DNA of 64,000 nucleotides from Alphaproteobacteria bacterium (GTDB lineage Bacteria; Pseudomonadota; Alphaproteobacteria; Rhodobacterales; Rhodobacteraceae): assembly GCA_009908505.1 (NCBI GenBank), contig JAAAPD010000003.1, positions 1 to 64,000 on the forward strand, in the 5' to 3' direction. This document shows positions 27,358-36,922 of this stretch, piece by piece. The first letter of the stretch is position 1, and every line of letters starts with the position of its first letter. The position numbers and the translations under genes were made by a program. The notes below the pieces were generated by a model, which worked only from the letters and a program-made list of their open reading frames with translations, was not told where the DNA came from and made no database searches.

Positions 27358-28179
27358 ATGAGCAAATCCCGCGACGCGTTCCGAACCATTTCCGAGGTGT
27401 CCGACTGGCTGGACACCCCGGCCCATGTGCTGCGCTTCTGGGAAAGCAAGTTCAGCCAAGTCAAGCCGGTGAAGCGCGCCGGCGGGCGCCGCTACTATCG
27501 CCCGCAGGACATGGAATTGCTGGGCGGAATCAAGAAGTTGCTGCACGATGACGGCATGACCATCAAGGGCGTGCAGAAGCTGCTTCGCGAAAAGGGCATC
27601 AAGCACGTTGCCGCGATGGGCCTGTCCTTAGACCACGCTCTGGCAGCGGAAAACACGGTCGACGCGGCCCCCGCCGATCCGGCACCCGCCGATCAGGACG
27701 CGGCCGATCAGGAGGCGGCCGCAGAACACGCCGCGACACGGGCCCCGCCCGATGTCGATACGATCCCCGAACACGTGGACCCGCGGGCACCGGAGACACC
27801 CGGCACGGCGCCGGTGGACACCCCGGCCCCCACAGCGCCCGCACAGCCGGACAATGTGGTGCCATTGCCCGCCGCCGGCGACACGCCCCGGCCGGATAGC
27901 GGGCCGGACGATAGCCCCGTGGCCGCCGATGCGCCCGGGGCAGAGGCCGAAGAGGAAGAGCGAGCGCCGGAGGAGGCCGACCCGGCCCCCGCCGCTGCCG
28001 CGATCCTCGCCGCGATTCCCGTGGACCCTTCCGATTCTGCGTCCAAGGCTCCGGCGCGCTTGCTGGACCTTCTGCCCCGGCTGCGCGACCCCGACAGCCA
28101 ATTGAGCGCCCGCGCCGCCGAGATCGCACCGTTGCTGGACCGGATGCAGGCCCTGCGCGATCGCATCCCGGCACGGTGA
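27358..28179 (+). CDS. MerR-family transcriptional regulator with long disordered tail
   Basis: A 273-residue protein. Residues 9-85 form a MerR winged helix ([25 protein letters not shown], then [21 protein letters not shown]), the variant found next to ihfA in many proteobacteria. Residues about 100-228 are a low-complexity Ala/Pro/Asp/Glu region, probably disordered. The last 40 residues are helical ([29 protein letters not shown]) and could dimerise. No effector-binding cysteines are seen, so a metal sensor is unlikely. The regulon is unknown. Confidence 0.85.
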   Translation: MSKSRDAFRTISEVSDWLDTPAHVLRFWESKFSQVKPVKRAGGRRYYRPQDMELLGGIKKLLHDDGMTIKGVQKLLREKGIKHVAAMGLSLDHALAAENTVDAAPADPAPADQDAADQEAAAEHAATRAPPDVDTIPEHVDPRAPETPGTAPVDTPAPTAPAQPDNVVPLPAAGDTPRPDSGPDDSPVAADAPGAEAEEEERAPEEADPAPAAAAILAAIPVDPSDSASKAPARLLDLLPRLRDPDSQLSARAAEIAPLLDRMQALRDRIPAR

Positions 28180-28202
28180 CGGGCGAATTGGCGATTTCGC
28201 CC

Positions 28203-28230
28203 TTGCAGTGCGAATTGTATTCAGTATGTA
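28203..28230 (+). promoter_or_regulatory. Probable promoter of the tRNA-Pro gene
   Basis: TTGCAG (28203-28208) and TATGTA (28225-28230) with a 16-base spacer lie just upstream of the tRNA, placing a start near 28237 and the tRNA 5' end at 28242. The stretch is AT-richer than its surroundings. Confidence 0.5.
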
Positions 28231-28241
28231 GAGCGCCTAGT

Positions 28242-28318
28242 CGGGCTATGGCGCAGCCTGGTAGCGCGTCCGTCTGGGGGACGGAAGGTCGCAGGTTCGA
28301 GTCCTGCTAGCCCGACCA
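28242..28318 (+). tRNA. tRNA-Pro (anticodon GGG)
   Basis: A complete 77-base cloverleaf. The acceptor stem CGGGCTA pairs with TAGCCCG and is followed by an encoded ACCA end. The D arm contains GCGCAGCCTGGTAGCGC. The anticodon stem TCCGT/ACGGA encloses the loop CTGGGGG, giving anticodon GGG, which reads CCC and CCU. The T arm is GCAGG-TTCGAGT-CCTGC. It has its own promoter and terminator. Confidence 0.97.
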
Positions 28319-28325
28319 ACAAAAT

Positions 28326-28359
28326 CGCCCGTCGGCGCATCCGCGCGGCGGGCGTTTTT
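28326..28359 (+). terminator. Rho-independent terminator after tRNA-Pro
   Basis: A GC-rich stem with arms CGCCCGTCG and CGGCGGGCG (nine pairs with one G-T wobble, 28326-28354) is followed directly by TTTTT (28355-28359). It begins eight bases after the tRNA 3' end. Confidence 0.85.
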
Positions 28360-28389
28360 GCAACCGGCATGTGGCTGCGGGGGACGACG

Positions 28390-29475
28390 ATGACAAATGG
28401 CGTTTTGGCCGACCACCAGATCCGGGCAATGATCGCCGAGGGCAGCATCGCGGCCTCGTCCCCGATCCTCAATGACCAGGTGCAACCGGCCTCGCTCGAC
28501 CTGCGGCTGGGCGACACGGCCTACCGCGTACGCGCCTCGTTCCTGGCGGGCAAGGATCGCAGCGTCACGGACCGGCTGGACGAACTGACGATGCACCGGA
28601 TCACCCTGACCGGCGGCGCGGTCCTGGAAAAGGGCTGTGTCTATGTGGTGCCCCTGATGGAGCGGCTGTCCCTGCCCCCAGGCATGACCGCCGCGGCCAG
28701 CGCCAAAAGCTCAACCGGACGGCTGGACCTGATGACGCGGGTCATCACCGACAACGGCGTCGAATTCGACCGGGTGCCCGAGGGCTATGACGGCCCGCTT
28801 TACGCCGAGATCTGCCCGCAAAGCTTTTCGGTCGTGGCCCAGCCGGGCCAGTTGCTCAACCAGATCATCTTTCGCCGCGGACACACCTTCCTAAGCGACG
28901 CGGACCTTGCCGCCGTCCATGCCAGGACCCCGGTGGTCAATGGCGCGCCGGTGATCTCCGAAGGGCTGGGGTTCTCTGTCGATCTGCGGCCCGAAACGGG
29001 CGACCTGGTGGGGTACCGCGCCAAGCGGCATACCGGCGTGGTCGACCTGGCCAAGCTCGCCCATTACGACCCGGCCGAGTATTGGGAAGAGGTCCGCACG
29101 ACCGAGGGCCGGATCATCCTCGACCCCGGCGCCTTCTATATCCTGGTCAGCCGCGAGGCGATCTGCATTCCCCCCGATTATGCCGCCGAAATGGCGCCCT
29201 ACCTGGCCATGGTCGGTGAATTCCGGGTGCACTACGCGGGGTTCTTCGACCCCGGTTTCGGCTGGGACGGGGCCGGTGGGGCCGGATCACGCGGCGTGCT
29301 GGAAGTGCGGTGCCACGAGGCGCCCTTCGTGCTGGAACACGGCCAGATCGTCGGCAGGCTGGTCTATGAACACATGTCGGAACGTCCGACCGCCCTTTAT
29401 GGGCGCGAGATCAAGTCGAACTACCAAGGACAGGGGCTGAAACTGTCCAAGCATTTCCGCAGCCCGGCGGGCTGA
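28390..29475 (+). CDS. dcd: 2'-deoxycytidine 5'-triphosphate deaminase, long form
   Basis: A 361-residue enzyme, about twice the length of E. coli Dcd (about 190). The N-terminal half has the Dcd core: NDQVQPASLDLRLGDTAYRV and ASAKSSTGRLDLMTRVITDNG. The second half repeats related strands (EGLGFSVDLRPETGDLVGYRA, GEFRVHYAGFFDPGFGWDG, EVRCHEAPFVLEHGQIVGRLVYE), consistent with two dUTPase-like folds in one chain. It deaminates dCTP to dUTP for thymidylate supply. The start at 28390 has a GGGGGA site; the frame is open to 28369. Confidence 0.9.
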   Translation: MTNGVLADHQIRAMIAEGSIAASSPILNDQVQPASLDLRLGDTAYRVRASFLAGKDRSVTDRLDELTMHRITLTGGAVLEKGCVYVVPLMERLSLPPGMTAAASAKSSTGRLDLMTRVITDNGVEFDRVPEGYDGPLYAEICPQSFSVVAQPGQLLNQIIFRRGHTFLSDADLAAVHARTPVVNGAPVISEGLGFSVDLRPETGDLVGYRAKRHTGVVDLAKLAHYDPAEYWEEVRTTEGRIILDPGAFYILVSREAICIPPDYAAEMAPYLAMVGEFRVHYAGFFDPGFGWDGAGGAGSRGVLEVRCHEAPFVLEHGQIVGRLVYEHMSERPTALYGREIKSNYQGQGLKLSKHFRSPAG

Positions 29476-29479
29476 GACC

Positions 29480-29686
29480 TCAGAACTTGCCGGCGCGGCG
29501 CGTCACCCGCGCCATGCGGCGGGCGTTCTTGGCGGTATTCTTCGCCGATTTCGCCTGCTGGCGGTCCTCGGGGCTTTGCTGGTCACGGGGTTTCTGGCCG
29601 CGCTTGACGGCGGCGTTGATCCCGGCATTTATGCCGCGCCCGATGACGCGCCGGATGACCATGTTTATCAGTCGTTCGAGGTTCAT
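29480..29686 (-). CDS. Small basic protein, 68 aa, unknown
   Basis: A short, strongly basic protein (MNLERLINMVIRRVIGRGINAGINAAVKRG) whose first 30 residues could form an amphipathic helix, followed by a K/R/Q/N-rich tail (KSAKNTAKNARRMARVTRRAGKF). A GGAGG-like site (aggaggctcgc in gene sense) precedes the ATG. I recall similar short proteins beside scpB in Rhodobacteraceae, but know no function. It lies between convergent dcd and the scpB end. Confidence 0.6.
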   Translation of the reverse strand: MNLERLINMVIRRVIGRGINAGINAAVKRGQKPRDQQSPEDRQQAKSAKNTAKNARRMARVTRRAGKF

Positions 29687-29771
29687 GCGAGCCTCCTTCC
29701 TGCTCTGCCCAATATAGGGGATCGCGCCTTTCCGGGCAATCTAGCCGGCAAGGATGGCGAGAATTTGACGC

Positions 29772-30440
29772 TCATTCCTCGTCGAACATCTCGCCCTGGT
29801 CGTCGTCGTCCTGTGTGTCCTCGTCGTCCGGGGCGCCCTGCCCCGGCGGCGGGCGGCTGTCCAAGAGGCCCGCGGCGCGCAGTTCCTTGAGCCCCGGCAG
29901 GTCGCGGGCGCTTTCGAGGCCGAAATGGTCCAGGAATTCCTGCGTGACCACGAATGTCACGGGCCGGCCCGGCGTCATGCGGCGGCGGCCGAAGCGGATC
30001 CATTCCATCTCGATCAGCTGGTCGACGGTGCCCCGGCTGACGCTGACACCGCGAATCTCCTCGATCTCGGCGCGGGTGACGGGCTGGTGGTAGGAAATGA
30101 TCGCCAGGGTTTCGATCGCCGCGCGGCTGAGCTTGCGGGATTCGACGGTTTCCTTCTGCATCAGGAAGCCAAGGTCCGGCGCGGTGCGAAAGGCCCAGGC
30201 ATCGCCCACCTTGACCAGGCGCACGCCGCGCCCATCGTAACGCTTGCGCAGATGCACCATGGCCTCGGCCGGGTCGGACCCGTGCGGCATCCGGCCCGCC
30301 AGGTCCTTGATCGTGACCGGTTCGGCACTGGCGAACAGGATGGCCTCGACCATCCGTTCCTGTTCGGCGATGAGCGGCGCCTCGAAAAGGGTCTCATCGG
30401 TCTCGGTCTCCTGACCGGTTTCCGTGTCTGCCTCAGCCAT
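29772..30440 (-). CDS. scpB: SMC-Scp complex subunit ScpB
   Basis: A 222-residue condensin-associated protein with two winged-helix domains (ERMVEAILFASAEPVTIKDLAGRM, then LSRAAIETLAIISYHQPVTRAEIEEIRGVSV). It partners with ScpA and SMC in chromosome compaction and segregation. The C-terminus ends in an acidic tail (DDEDTQDDDDQGEMFDEE). The start at 30440 overlaps the scpA end by eight bases. Confidence 0.93.
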   Translation of the reverse strand: MAEADTETGQETETDETLFEAPLIAEQERMVEAILFASAEPVTIKDLAGRMPHGSDPAEAMVHLRKRYDGRGVRLVKVGDAWAFRTAPDLGFLMQKETVESRKLSRAAIETLAIISYHQPVTRAEIEEIRGVSVSRGTVDQLIEMEWIRFGRRRMTPGRPVTFVVTQEFLDHFGLESARDLPGLKELRAAGLLDSRPPPGQGAPDDEDTQDDDDQGEMFDEE

Positions 30441-31224
30441 CCTGCTTCCTTCTGATCTGGATCGGCGCGAAGGTCTCACCCTGACGCATCTCGATCCGGC
30501 CCTCCTTGGCCAGTTCCAGCGAGGCGGCAAAGGTCGAAGCCGTGGCGCTGCGCCGCCGGGCCGGGTCGTCCTCCCAGCCCTCGGGCAGGTAGGACAGGAT
30601 GTCGGTCCAGTCCCCGGCGAACCCGATCAGCGGGCGCAGACGGCTCAGCGCCTCTTCCATGGTGAAGACCGCGTCGCGGTCCATGGTGTAGGGGCGGAAT
30701 TCGTCCTTGGTGCGAATGCGGGCATAGGCCTGCATCAGGTCCAGCAGCGTCGCGGTATAGGTCACGCGGCGGGTCCGGGTCACATCTTCGGTGATGCCGC
30801 GGGCAAAGAAATCGCGGCCCAGCTGGTCGCGCGCCATCAGCTTGGCGGCCTGTTCGCGCATGGCCTGAAGGCGTTCCAGCTGAAAGGCCAGGTGCGCGGC
30901 CAGTTCCTCGCCCGACGGGCCTTCCTCGGCCGGGTCGGGCGGCAGCAGCAGTCGCGATTTCAGGAAGGCCAGCCAGGCGGCCATCACCAGGTAATCGGCG
31001 GCCAGTTCGATGCGCAGGTCGCGGGCCTTTTCGATGAAAGTCAGGTATTGTTCGGCCAGGGCAAGGACGCTGATCTGGCGCAGATCCACCTTTTGGGTGC
31101 GCGACATGGTGAGCAGCACGTCCAGCGGCCCTTCGAACCCGTCCACGTCGACGATCAGCGCCTCGGCGGCAAGCCGGTCGCTGACATTGGTGACGGTGTT
31201 TTCGCCGAAATCCGCGTCGTTCAT
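30433..31224 (-). CDS. scpA: SMC-Scp complex kleisin subunit ScpA
   Basis: A 263-residue kleisin. The N-terminal SMC-neck-binding part is clear (VDGFEGPLDVLLTMSRTQKVDLRQISVLALAEQYL), as is LAADYLVMAAWLAFLKSRLLLP. The C-terminal winged helix (TFAASLELAKEGRIEMRQGETFAPI) would bind the SMC head. It is coupled by overlaps to nagZ upstream and scpB downstream. Confidence 0.94.
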   Translation of the reverse strand: MNDADFGENTVTNVSDRLAAEALIVDVDGFEGPLDVLLTMSRTQKVDLRQISVLALAEQYLTFIEKARDLRIELAADYLVMAAWLAFLKSRLLLPPDPAEEGPSGEELAAHLAFQLERLQAMREQAAKLMARDQLGRDFFARGITEDVTRTRRVTYTATLLDLMQAYARIRTKDEFRPYTMDRDAVFTMEEALSRLRPLIGFAGDWTDILSYLPEGWEDDPARRRSATASTFAASLELAKEGRIEMRQGETFAPIQIRRKQDG

Positions 31225-32234
31225 CCTGTCCCTCGGCCGGAACCCTCCCCGACAAGGGCTTCAAACTCCGCAACACGGGCCGAAATGTCAATGGATGCGG
31301 GGGTTGGGCGGCCGTTCAGCGCCGCCTCGGCGCGCCGCCTCGCCTCTTGGGTCAACGTGCCGCTGGCCCGGGCCACCGCCTCTACCACCTGTGGGCCGCC
31401 ATTGCATTGCAGCACCGCGTCGCAGCCCGCTGCCAGGACCGCCGCCGCCCGCGCGGGTGCGGTGCCCGACAGGGCCTCCATGCCGATATCGTCGCTCATC
31501 AGCAGACCATCGAAGCCGATCCCCTCGCGGATCAGGCGGATGATCGCGGGGGATTGGGTGGCCGGGGCGTGCTGGTCCAGGCTGTCGAAGACGATATGGG
31601 CGGTCATGCCCAGCGGCAGGTCCGCCAGCGCCCTGAACGGCGCGAAATCCAGCGCCTCCAGCTCCGCGGGAGGCAGATCCACACGCGGCAGGGCCTTGTG
31701 GCTGTCCACCTGCGCCAGCCCGTGGCCAGGCATATGCTTGAGGATCGGAAGAACCCCACCCGCAAGGCAGCCCTTAGCCACGGCGCGACTGATCCGGGTG
31801 ACGGTTTCGACCGTCTCGCCGTAGCAGCGGTTGCGCAGAAAGGGATGCGTTTCGGCGCGGGCCAGGTCGGCGCAGGGCACCGCGTTCACGTCGATGCCCG
31901 CGTCGCGCAATTCCTGCCCGATGATCTGGTAGCGCAGCGCCATGGTCCGTTCGGGATCTCTGGCGCGGGCGACATCATCAAGCGGCGGCAGCCATTCGCG
32001 CCAATGGGGCGCGCGCAGGCGTTGAACACGGCCGCCTTCCTGGTCGACCATCACAAGCGCCTCATGGCCAGCGGCGGCCCGCAGGTCATCTGTCAGGCGG
32101 CGCAGCTGGTCGGGGTTGTCGACATTGCGGGCGAACAGGATGAAACCGAGCGGTTGATAATCCGCGTAGAAGCCTCGCTCCCAATCCGTGATCGCTGTCC
32201 CTTGCGGCCCGATGATGGCCGCACCCAGCGCCAT
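31221..32234 (-). CDS. nagZ: Beta-N-acetylhexosaminidase (GH3)
   Basis: A 337-residue cytosolic glycoside hydrolase of family 3 that removes GlcNAc from anhydro-muropeptides in peptidoglycan recycling. Active-site features are VDQEGGRVQRLRAPHW, the catalytic loop KHMPGHGLAQVDSHKALP with the Asp/His pair, and the nucleophile region LLMSDDIGMEAL. No signal peptide is seen. It overlaps scpA by four bases and starts right after the SPOR gene stop. Confidence 0.93.
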   Translation of the reverse strand: MALGAAIIGPQGTAITDWERGFYADYQPLGFILFARNVDNPDQLRRLTDDLRAAAGHEALVMVDQEGGRVQRLRAPHWREWLPPLDDVARARDPERTMALRYQIIGQELRDAGIDVNAVPCADLARAETHPFLRNRCYGETVETVTRISRAVAKGCLAGGVLPILKHMPGHGLAQVDSHKALPRVDLPPAELEALDFAPFRALADLPLGMTAHIVFDSLDQHAPATQSPAIIRLIREGIGFDGLLMSDDIGMEALSGTAPARAAAVLAAGCDAVLQCNGGPQVVEAVARASGTLTQEARRRAEAALNGRPTPASIDISARVAEFEALVGEGSGRGTG

Positions 32235-33227
32235 TCAGCGCACCACAACCGGGATACAGGGCGCGTCTTCGGCCACCAGCGCGGCACAGAACCGGCGCGC
32301 GTCACTCAGGTCCGCAAAGCCCTGTGCGCGGAGCCGATAGAAAGTGCGTCCGCCCGATTGGGCCTCTTGGATCACCCTTGATTTGTCGCCCATGAAGTCA
32401 CCGAACCGGCCCGAAAGGCGGGTCCATTCGCGCGCCGCGATCTCGGCGCTGTCGAAGGCGCCGAGCTGAACCAGCTTGGTGCCCGCCGGCAAGTCGCCGG
32501 TCAATGTGGGGGCGGCCGGTTGCGGGGCCTCGGTGGCGGTGGCGGCCGGTTGCGGGGCCGGCGCGGTCGCGGGCACGAGCCGCGCGGGCCGGATCTGTGG
32601 GCGCATCGAGGTCGAGACCCCCGGCACGCTGGGATCGACGAAATCGGCCATCTCCACGCCGTTCACCGCCACTGAAACCGGCACGTCTTCGCCCTCGGCC
32701 AGGTCGGTCAGGGGCGCGGCGCCGGCGGCGATCTGGTCGGCCAGGGCGAGCACGTCCTCTGCACTGAGCGGTTCGGACGGGGTTTGGGCCGTGGCCGCAA
32801 CCTCGTCGGCATCGGCCACGGTCGGGGTCGGATCAGACGTTTCGGGCGGCGGATCGGCGGGGGCGACTTCGCCCGCCTCGGCCATCGGCGCGACCTCGAG
32901 GTCCTCGTCCTGCAACTGGGTGGAGACCGGGGCCAGGACCAGCCGGTCCTCGGGGTCGGCCGCCCCACCGTCGGCCGGCACGGCATTGACCGAAAGGCCG
33001 GTATGGGCGGCGATCTCTCCGCCCGGGTTTTCCGGGGCCACGCGCATCTCGCCCTGCATGGCCTGGACGACCGGCACACCCGTCACGTCCCGCATCAGCA
33101 GCTTGTAGCCCCAGACGCCCACGCCGACCATCAGGCCGACGGACAGAACCGCGCCGAAAATATTGACGATAGTGCCTGCTTGAGTCCCATTGGGGGCCGC
33201 GCGCGACCCCGCTGTCATCTCTGCCAT
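32235..33227 (-). CDS. SPOR-domain membrane protein
   Basis: A 330-residue protein with one membrane segment (residues about 21-42, IVNIFGAVLSVGLMVGVGVWGY), a long Pro/Ala/Glu/Asp-rich periplasmic linker and a C-terminal SPOR domain (about 255-330, AGTKLVQLGAFDSAEIAAREW and FYRLRAQGFADLSDARRFCAAL). SPOR domains bind denuded septal peptidoglycan, so a division-site role is expected. It lies between argS and nagZ, both on the same strand, an arrangement common in Rhodobacterales. Confidence 0.88.
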   Translation of the reverse strand: MAEMTAGSRAAPNGTQAGTIVNIFGAVLSVGLMVGVGVWGYKLLMRDVTGVPVVQAMQGEMRVAPENPGGEIAAHTGLSVNAVPADGGAADPEDRLVLAPVSTQLQDEDLEVAPMAEAGEVAPADPPPETSDPTPTVADADEVAATAQTPSEPLSAEDVLALADQIAAGAAPLTDLAEGEDVPVSVAVNGVEMADFVDPSVPGVSTSMRPQIRPARLVPATAPAPQPAATATEAPQPAAPTLTGDLPAGTKLVQLGAFDSAEIAAREWTRLSGRFGDFMGDKSRVIQEAQSGGRTFYRLRAQGFADLSDARRFCAALVAEDAPCIPVVVR

Positions 33228-33297
33228 CTGCGCCTCATAGCCCGGCTTGAGCGCCGGTTTCTTGCCTAGCCTTCACGGCCCCGGCGCATTGTGCGCT

Positions 33298-35031
33298 TCA
33301 GCGCATCTCTTCCACCGGGGTCACGCCAAGGATACCAAGCCCGTGCGAAATGACAACGGAAACGGCCCGGATCAGGGCGATTTTCGCCTGTGTTGCCTCA
33401 GAATCACCCTCCTGGATGAAACGCAGGCTGGTCTCGTCGTTGCCACGGTTCCACAGGGCGTGCAGTTCGGACGCCAGATCGTAAAGGTAGAAGGCCACCC
33501 GGTGCGGCTCATGCGTGCGCGCGGCGATCTCGACCAAGCGCGGCCATTCGGCCAGCTTGGCCGCCAGCGCCAGTTCCGCCGGATGGCTCAGCCCGGCCAG
33601 GTCGGCGCCCGCCAGCGTGGCATCCGAGACGTCCACCTCCGCCTTGCGCAGAACGGAATGCACCCGGGCATGGGCGTATTGAACGTAGAAGACCGGGTTG
33701 TCCTTGGACTGTTCCGTGACCTTGTCGAAATCGAAATCCAGCGGTGCATCGTTCTTGCGGGTCAGCATGTGAAAGCGCGTGACATCCTTGCCCACCGCGT
33801 CGACCACGTCGCGCAGGGTCACGAAGGTGCCCGCCCGCTTTGACATCTTGAAAGGTTCGCCATTCTTGTAGAGCTTGACCAGTTGGGTCAGCTTGATGTC
33901 CAGCGGTACGGCATTGTCCGACAGCGCCGCGACGGCCGCTTTCATCCGCTTGACATAGCCGCCGTGATCCGCGCCGAACACGTCAATAAGCGCGTCGAAA
34001 TCCCTGGAAACCTTGTCGAAATGATAGGCGATGTCCGGGGCGAAATAGGTCCATGACCCGTCCGATTTCATGATCGGGCGGTCCACGTCATCGCCGTATT
34101 CGGTGGATTTGAACAGGGTCTGTTCGCGCGGCTCCCAATCCTCGGGCAGCTTGCCCTTGGGCGGCTCCAGCGTGCCCTTGTATATCAGCCCCTTGTCGCG
34201 CAGATCCTCGATCGCCGCCTCGATCCGGCCCGTGCCGTAAAGCGACTTTTCCGAGTAGAACACGTCCATCTCGACGCCCAGCGCGGCCAGGTCGGCGCGG
34301 ATCATCTCCAGCATCTTCTCGGTGGCGAAGGCGCGGATCTCGTCCAGCCAGAACTGCTCGCCCTTGTCGACGAAGGCATCGCCGACCTTGGCCTTGAGCG
34401 CCTCGCCGACCTCGATCAGGTAATCGCCGGGATAGGTGCCATCCTCGAAGGCGACCTCCTGTCCGTGCGCTTCGAGGTAGCGCAGGTAGACCGACCGGGC
34501 CAGCACATCGACCTGGGCGCCGCCATCGTTGATGTAGTATTCGCGGGTCACGTCGTAGCCGGCATAGTCCAGCAGGCTGGCCAGCGCGTCGCCGAAGACC
34601 GCGCCGCGCGTGTGGCCCACATGCAGCGGGCCGGTGGGGTTGGCCGATACGTATTCCACGTTGATCTTCTGCCCCTGCCCCATGGCGGACCTGCCATAGC
34701 CCGCGTCGGTCAGGGCGGCCTTGATGACGCCATGCCAGACGGACGGGGCCAGCCGCATGTTCAGAAAGCCCGGCCCGGCGACGTCGGCAGCGGTGATCCG
34801 GTCGTCGGCCCCCAGTTTCGCGGCCAGCGCCTCGGCGATATCGCGGGGCTTCGACCCTGCGGGCTTGGCCAGCACCATCGCGGCATTGGTCGCCATATCG
34901 CCATGGGCCGGGTCTCGCGGCGGCTCGACCGTCACATTGTCATAGGCCAGCCCCTTGGGCAGTTGCCCTTCGGCGGCCAGAACATCGAGACAGTCGATCA
35001 CGAGCGACCGGATATCGGCGAACAGGTTCAT
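33298..35031 (-). CDS. argS: Arginyl-tRNA synthetase
   Basis: A 577-residue class I synthetase. The HIGH-like motif is HVGH (137-140) in [18 protein letters not shown], and the KMSKS-like motif is [13 protein letters not shown]. The C-terminal DALR anticodon-binding domain is present ([28 protein letters not shown]). It is preceded by the antiporter and dgt genes on the same strand and begins the argS-SPOR-nagZ-scpA-scpB run. Confidence 0.97.
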   Translation of the reverse strand: MNLFADIRSLVIDCLDVLAAEGQLPKGLAYDNVTVEPPRDPAHGDMATNAAMVLAKPAGSKPRDIAEALAAKLGADDRITAADVAGPGFLNMRLAPSVWHGVIKAALTDAGYGRSAMGQGQKINVEYVSANPTGPLHVGHTRGAVFGDALASLLDYAGYDVTREYYINDGGAQVDVLARSVYLRYLEAHGQEVAFEDGTYPGDYLIEVGEALKAKVGDAFVDKGEQFWLDEIRAFATEKMLEMIRADLAALGVEMDVFYSEKSLYGTGRIEAAIEDLRDKGLIYKGTLEPPKGKLPEDWEPREQTLFKSTEYGDDVDRPIMKSDGSWTYFAPDIAYHFDKVSRDFDALIDVFGADHGGYVKRMKAAVAALSDNAVPLDIKLTQLVKLYKNGEPFKMSKRAGTFVTLRDVVDAVGKDVTRFHMLTRKNDAPLDFDFDKVTEQSKDNPVFYVQYAHARVHSVLRKAEVDVSDATLAGADLAGLSHPAELALAAKLAEWPRLVEIAARTHEPHRVAFYLYDLASELHALWNRGNDETSLRFIQEGDSEATQAKIALIRAVSVVISHGLGILGVTPVEEMR

Positions 35032-35083
35032 CTGCGTATCCCTTCAGGAAATCGAGTGCGGTTTAGCAGGTGCGCGCCAGAGG

Positions 35084-36922
35084 TCAACGCGCATCCCTTG
35101 CGTCACCGCGCCCCTCTTTGGGGGGCACGAGGGTCAGCAGGCGGGTGTCGGGGCCGGCCTCGGGCGCGTCCTCGCCGTTCAGCAGCGTCAGGTGCCCCGC
35201 CGTGTCGATCAGGCCCAGGATGCGCCCCTCTGGATTGTCGGCCTGCCAGTCATCCTGACCATATTCCGCGCTCAGGCCCGTGATGGCCACGCGCCAGCCC
35301 TGCCGCATCAGCCGATCCCAGCCGTCATGACCCTCGCCTTGGCCGAAGGCCTTGCCGCCCAGCGTGGCAGGCAGTTGGTGGCGCGGGCTTTGGTTGCGGG
35401 CGCGGGTCACCTGGTAGCTGTTGTCGCGACCGATCTCATGGCCCATCTGCGTGGCCACGAGGGTGTTGTAGGCGTCGTTGTCGGTGGCGGCAATGGCCAC
35501 GTCGTAGCGCACGAAGTCCAGCCGGTGCTCCGCCGCCTCGGACAGAATGTCACCCGCGAAGGTGCCCAGCCCCGCCTTGCGCGCCTCGGCCAGGTGGCCG
35601 TAATTGGGATCGGCCAGCGTCACCGGCACCTCGGCACGGTTCAGCGCCTCGGCCAGGGCGGTAGTAAAGCGCGACCCGCCCACCAGCAGAACGCCTGGCC
35701 GTTCCGCCCCCACGAGCCGCAGCGCCCGGGCCAGCGGTTTCAGCGTGAAACCGTGCAGCGCCACGGTCGCAGCCACCAGCACGAAGGCCAGCGGGCCGAT
35801 GAGCGCCGCGTCGGCCACGCCCATCGCGCTCAGTCTTTCGCCGAACAGGCCCGCCACCGCCACCAGCACCACGCCACGCGGCCCGGTCAGCGCCACCAGC
35901 CAGCGTTCGCGGGCCGGCAGATCGGTGCCCATCAAGGCCAGCAGCACGGTCACCGGCCGGGCGACAAGAACCACCAGCGCGACGAAGACCGCCGCGCGCC
36001 AGTCCAGCGCGCGTAGGGCCGCGAAATCGAGCCCCGCCGCCAGCAGGATGAAGACGCCCGAGACAAGCAGCACCGTCACATGTTCCTTGAAACGCCGCAG
36101 TTCGGTATAAGATGGCAGGTTGGCATTTGCGATCACCACGCCCATGATCGTCACCGCCAAAAGCCCGCTTTCGTGCAGCACGCTGTCGGACAGGGCGAAG
36201 ATGGCGATGAGGGTGGCGAACAGAACCGGCACCTTCATGTATTCGGGCACCGACCCGGCACAGAAGGCCCGCGCCGTCCCGTAGCCCGCGGCCAGACCCA
36301 GAGCCGTCGCCACGCCGATCCCCAGCGCCAGATCCAACGCCGCCTCGGTGGCCGTGGTCGTCGTGTGCAGCACCGAGACCACCGCAAAGGCCAGAACCGC
36401 GGCCAGCGCGCCGATCGGGTCGTTCAGGATCGCCTCCCATTGCAGCAGGGCGGCGGGGCGTTTCGACAGGCGCGCGTGGCGCAGAAGCGGCGCGATCACC
36501 GTGGGCCCGGTCACGATCATGATACCGCCGAAGACGGCCGCGCTTTCCCAGCCCAGGCCGGCGCCATAGTGCAAGGCCAGCACCGAGGTCAGCCAGCCCA
36601 GTGGCGCCCCCACGAAGACCAGCCGCCGCACGCCGGGTTCAGCATCGGCCAGCGAGGACCGGGTCAGCGTCAGGCCGCCCTCGAACAGGATCACCGCCAC
36701 GGCGAGCGAGATCAGCGGCGCGGTGATCGGCCCGATGTCACGGGCCGGATCGAACAGGCCCAGAACCGGCCCCACCAGCACGCCGGCCAGCAGCATCAGA
36801 ACGATGGCCGGCAGTTTCAGCCGCCAGGCCAGCCATTGTGCCCCAACGCCCAGCGCGCCCACCAGGGCGATGGCGTTCACGGTGCTCAGGGCACCATCGA
36901 CGGTTGCGGGATCAGCTGCCAT
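35084..36922 (-). CDS. Cation/proton antiporter with C-terminal Rossmann-like domain
   Basis: A 612-residue membrane protein. Residues about 15-400 hold some twelve membrane segments of the CPA1 Na+/H+ exchanger type, including ILFEGGLTLTRSSL, VTGPTVIAPLLRHARL and EAILNDPIGA, which carry the ion-binding acidic residues. From about residue 410 a cytosolic TrkA-N-like fold begins (VLLVGGSRFTTALAEAL), but the glycine motif is GGSRFT rather than GxGxxG. The last part continues into a TrkA-C-like segment. Its start overlaps the end of dgt by 11 bases. Ion specificity (Na+ or K+) cannot be decided. Confidence 0.87.
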   Translation of the reverse strand: MAADPATVDGALSTVNAIALVGALGVGAQWLAWRLKLPAIVLMLLAGVLVGPVLGLFDPARDIGPITAPLISLAVAVILFEGGLTLTRSSLADAEPGVRRLVFVGAPLGWLTSVLALHYGAGLGWESAAVFGGIMIVTGPTVIAPLLRHARLSKRPAALLQWEAILNDPIGALAAVLAFAVVSVLHTTTTATEAALDLALGIGVATALGLAAGYGTARAFCAGSVPEYMKVPVLFATLIAIFALSDSVLHESGLLAVTIMGVVIANANLPSYTELRRFKEHVTVLLVSGVFILLAAGLDFAALRALDWRAAVFVALVVLVARPVTVLLALMGTDLPARERWLVALTGPRGVVLVAVAGLFGERLSAMGVADAALIGPLAFVLVAATVALHGFTLKPLARALRLVGAERPGVLLVGGSRFTTALAEALNRAEVPVTLADPNYGHLAEARKAGLGTFAGDILSEAAEHRLDFVRYDVAIAATDNDAYNTLVATQMGHEIGRDNSYQVTRARNQSPRHQLPATLGGKAFGQGEGHDGWDRLMRQGWRVAITGLSAEYGQDDWQADNPEGRILGLIDTAGHLTLLNGEDAPEAGPDTRLLTLVPPKEGRGDARDAR

